From Bdellovibrionales bacterium (GTDB lineage: Bacteria; Bdellovibrionota; Bdellovibrionia; Bdellovibrionales; UBA1609): DNA of 6,313 bases. The stretch is from positions 1 through 6,313 of the forward strand of contig JANQSX010000166.1 in assembly GCA_028279085.1 (NCBI GenBank), read 5' to 3'. Under the pieces are notes generated by a model, which saw only the letters and a program-made list of their open reading frames with translations, ran no database searches and had not been told where the DNA came from. Both the position numbers and the translations under genes were made by a program. Below, piece after piece: positions 4,829 through 6,313 of this stretch (within the stretch, counting starts at the first letter, position 1; each line of letters opens with the position of its first letter).

Positions 4829-6313
4829 TTATTTATTTTGTTCATTAAATTCTTTATAAGCCTGCACCTTAAGGCAAGTCATAACAATAGTGTTTGCCAC
4901 ATCCTCCGTGGTTCCTGTCCTTTGCACCACATTGGCCGGTTTTTTCACCCCCATTAAGAAAGGTCCTAACACTTCTCCCGAACCCAACTGCTGAACCAGT
5001 TTATAAGCAATATTACCTGCATCCAGATTTGGAAAAATTAAAACATTAGCCCCTTGCTGAATCTGACAAAAAGGGAAAATATTTTTTATAATGTCCGGGT
5101 TGACTGCCGTATCCGCTTGCAGCTCCCCATCCACTATCCAATCAGGGTACCACTTTTTAACTAGTTGAGCGGCCTGCCGCATTTTCCTGGGATTTTCCTG
5201 CCGACTGGTAAAATTGGAAAAACTGAGCATGGCAATTCTCGGTTTCACATTCAAACCTCTTGCCACACGGGCTGTATGAACAGCGATATTAGCGATATCC
5301 TCCGCACTGGGATTGATGTTCACCGTTGTATCCGCAAAAAATAAAACTTGATCTTTTACCAAAATAACATTCACACCGGAGGCAATTTTTCTTTTACTAG
5401 TACCAATAATTTGTAAGATAGGACGAACACTATCCACATAATTTTGTGTAGCCCCTGTGATCAGAGCATCCACTGCATCCAGTCTCAACATCATAGCTCC
5501 AAAGTAATTAGAGTCCTTAATCAACCGAGCGGCTTCTTTTTTTAAAATTCCTTTTCGCTGCTTCATCTCATAAAAAGTTTCTACATACTGTTTAAACTGA
5601 GTGCTTTGCGCGGGGTTGATAATTTCCACTGCATCCATATTATCCAAATCCATCTCCTGAATGAGTTGACGAATCTCCTCCGTATCCCCCAGTAAAACAG
5701 GCTTCATCATTTTTTCCTCATAAAGCATATTGATCGCTTTCAAAGTTCTTTTACTGTTACCTTCAGGAAATACAATACGCGGAATATCCCATGAACGGGA
5801 TTTATTTTTTCTTTTCACTTTGTTGATAATTTCTCTAATAAAACCTCTTCGGCGACCTTGAAAAGCCGCCAGGCGAAGTTTATATTTTTCAAAATTAACA
5901 ATCGGTTTTTGAGCCACTCCGGAATCCATAGCCGCCTTGGCTACCGCCGGCGCCACACGAGTCAATACCCTCATATCAAAAGGTTTAGGCAGAATATAAT
6001 TAGGGCCAAAATGAAAAATCTCATCCTGATAAGCACGGGAGACATTATCAGGAACATCTTCTCTAGCTAACTCCGCCAAAGCAAATACCGCCGCTTTTTT
6101 CATGGCTTCATTAATATGTGTGGCATGTACATCCAAAGCCCCTCTAAAAATAGAAGGAAAACCCAAAACATTATTAACTTGATTGGGGTAATCACTGCGA
6201 CCGGTGGCTACTATAACATCCGGCACGGTTTTTTTAGCTATATCCGGTTTAATTTCCGGATCGGGATTGGCCATGGCAAATACAATAGGTTTCGCTTTCA
6301 TACTTTTCAGCAT
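4829..6313 (-). CDS. maeB: NADP-dependent malic enzyme with C-terminal phosphotransacetylase domain (MaeB), 5' part missing
   Basis: MaeB oxidatively decarboxylates malate to pyruvate and CO2, making NADPH in the cytoplasm and linking the TCA cycle to pyruvate and acetyl-CoA supply. The 494 visible residues are the end of a protein usually about 760 aa, so roughly the first 265 residues (malate-binding part) lie beyond the right edge. The Met at the edge is internal, within LKSMKAKPIVFAMANPDPEI. Residues 1-138 are the end of the malic enzyme NAD(P)-binding domain, with FAMANPDPEI, ATGRSDYPNQVNNVLGFP and FRGALDVHATHINEAMK. A basic linker (about 150-175) leads to a phosphotransacetylase-like domain (about 178-490) with RIVFPEGNSKRTLKAI, DALITGATQNYVDSVRPIL, FADTTVNINPSAEDIANIA, AMLSFSNFTS, DGELQADTAVNPDI and NVLIFPNLDAGNIAYKL. 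In characterised MaeB proteins this domain is regulatory (acetyl-CoA responsive) rather than catalytic. The visible part is intact. Confidence 0.95.
   Translation of the reverse strand: MLKSMKAKPIVFAMANPDPEIKPDIAKKTVPDVIVATGRSDYPNQVNNVLGFPSIFRGALDVHATHINEAMKKAAVFALAELAREDVPDNVSRAYQDEIFHFGPNYILPKPFDMRVLTRVAPAVAKAAMDSGVAQKPIVNFEKYKLRLAAFQGRRRGFIREIINKVKRKNKSRSWDIPRIVFPEGNSKRTLKAINMLYEEKMMKPVLLGDTEEIRQLIQEMDLDNMDAVEIINPAQSTQFKQYVETFYEMKQRKGILKKEAARLIKDSNYFGAMMLRLDAVDALITGATQNYVDSVRPILQIIGTSKRKIASGVNVILVKDQVLFFADTTVNINPSAEDIANIAVHTARVARGLNVKPRIAMLSFSNFTSRQENPRKMRQAAQLVKKWYPDWIVDGELQADTAVNPDIIKNIFPFCQIQQGANVLIFPNLDAGNIAYKLVQQLGSGEVLGPFLMGVKKPANVVQRTGTTEDVANTIVMTCLKVQAYKEFNEQNK

Noticed and set aside
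5858..6070. Plus-strand 70-codon frame inside maeB.
   Set aside because: It is antisense to a clearly conserved MaeB domain and has no start signal.

Overview
The window is low in GC and comes from a Gram-negative bacterium. Three things show this: a predicted outer-membrane beta-barrel ending in Phe, a lipoprotein-type signal peptide, and a malic enzyme fused to a phosphotransacetylase domain (MaeB type, common in Proteobacteria and relatives). The 23S rRNA sequence is clearly bacterial, but I cannot place the organism below 'Proteobacteria or Bdellovibrionota-like' by eye. The intergenic regions are long, AT-rich and full of gene remnants, as in genomes undergoing decay.

Layout. Positions 1-260 are the 5' end of a 23S rRNA gene on the minus strand. 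Its leader (261-660) holds a boxB-like hairpin, a clear boxA antitermination element and a possible promoter. No 16S 3' end and no tRNA is seen upstream, so the 23S gene appears to be unlinked from 16S here. Two plus-strand genes follow: a 97-aa putative lipoprotein (888-1181) and a 292-aa exported, charged, helical protein (1559-2437). A probably decayed small reading frame lies between them. The 3' end of the 292-aa gene is scarred: a premature stop cuts a C-terminal repeat, and a 78-bp copy of its own interior lies downstream at 2480-2557.

The rest is on the minus strand. A predicted outer-membrane beta-barrel protein (2567-3580) converges on the 292-aa gene. Next is an unrecognised exported or membrane protein with four cysteines (3971-4525). 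Its coding capacity seems to continue, one frame off, into a 75-residue open stretch (3760-3987), which suggests a frameshift. A 275-bp MITE-like element with imperfect terminal inverted repeats (4551-4825) follows. It holds a near-consensus promoter pointing at the membrane-protein gene. The window ends with the 3' two-thirds of maeB (4829-6313), which runs off the right edge; the element begins 3 nt after its stop codon.

How the genes work together. Only the rRNA gene and maeB have firmly assignable functions. The lipoprotein, the 292-aa protein, the beta-barrel protein and the four-Cys protein are all envelope or secreted products, but nothing links them into one pathway. The region reads as a variable, rearranged stretch between two housekeeping loci. 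I see no defence system, CRISPR array, phage module or transposase gene.
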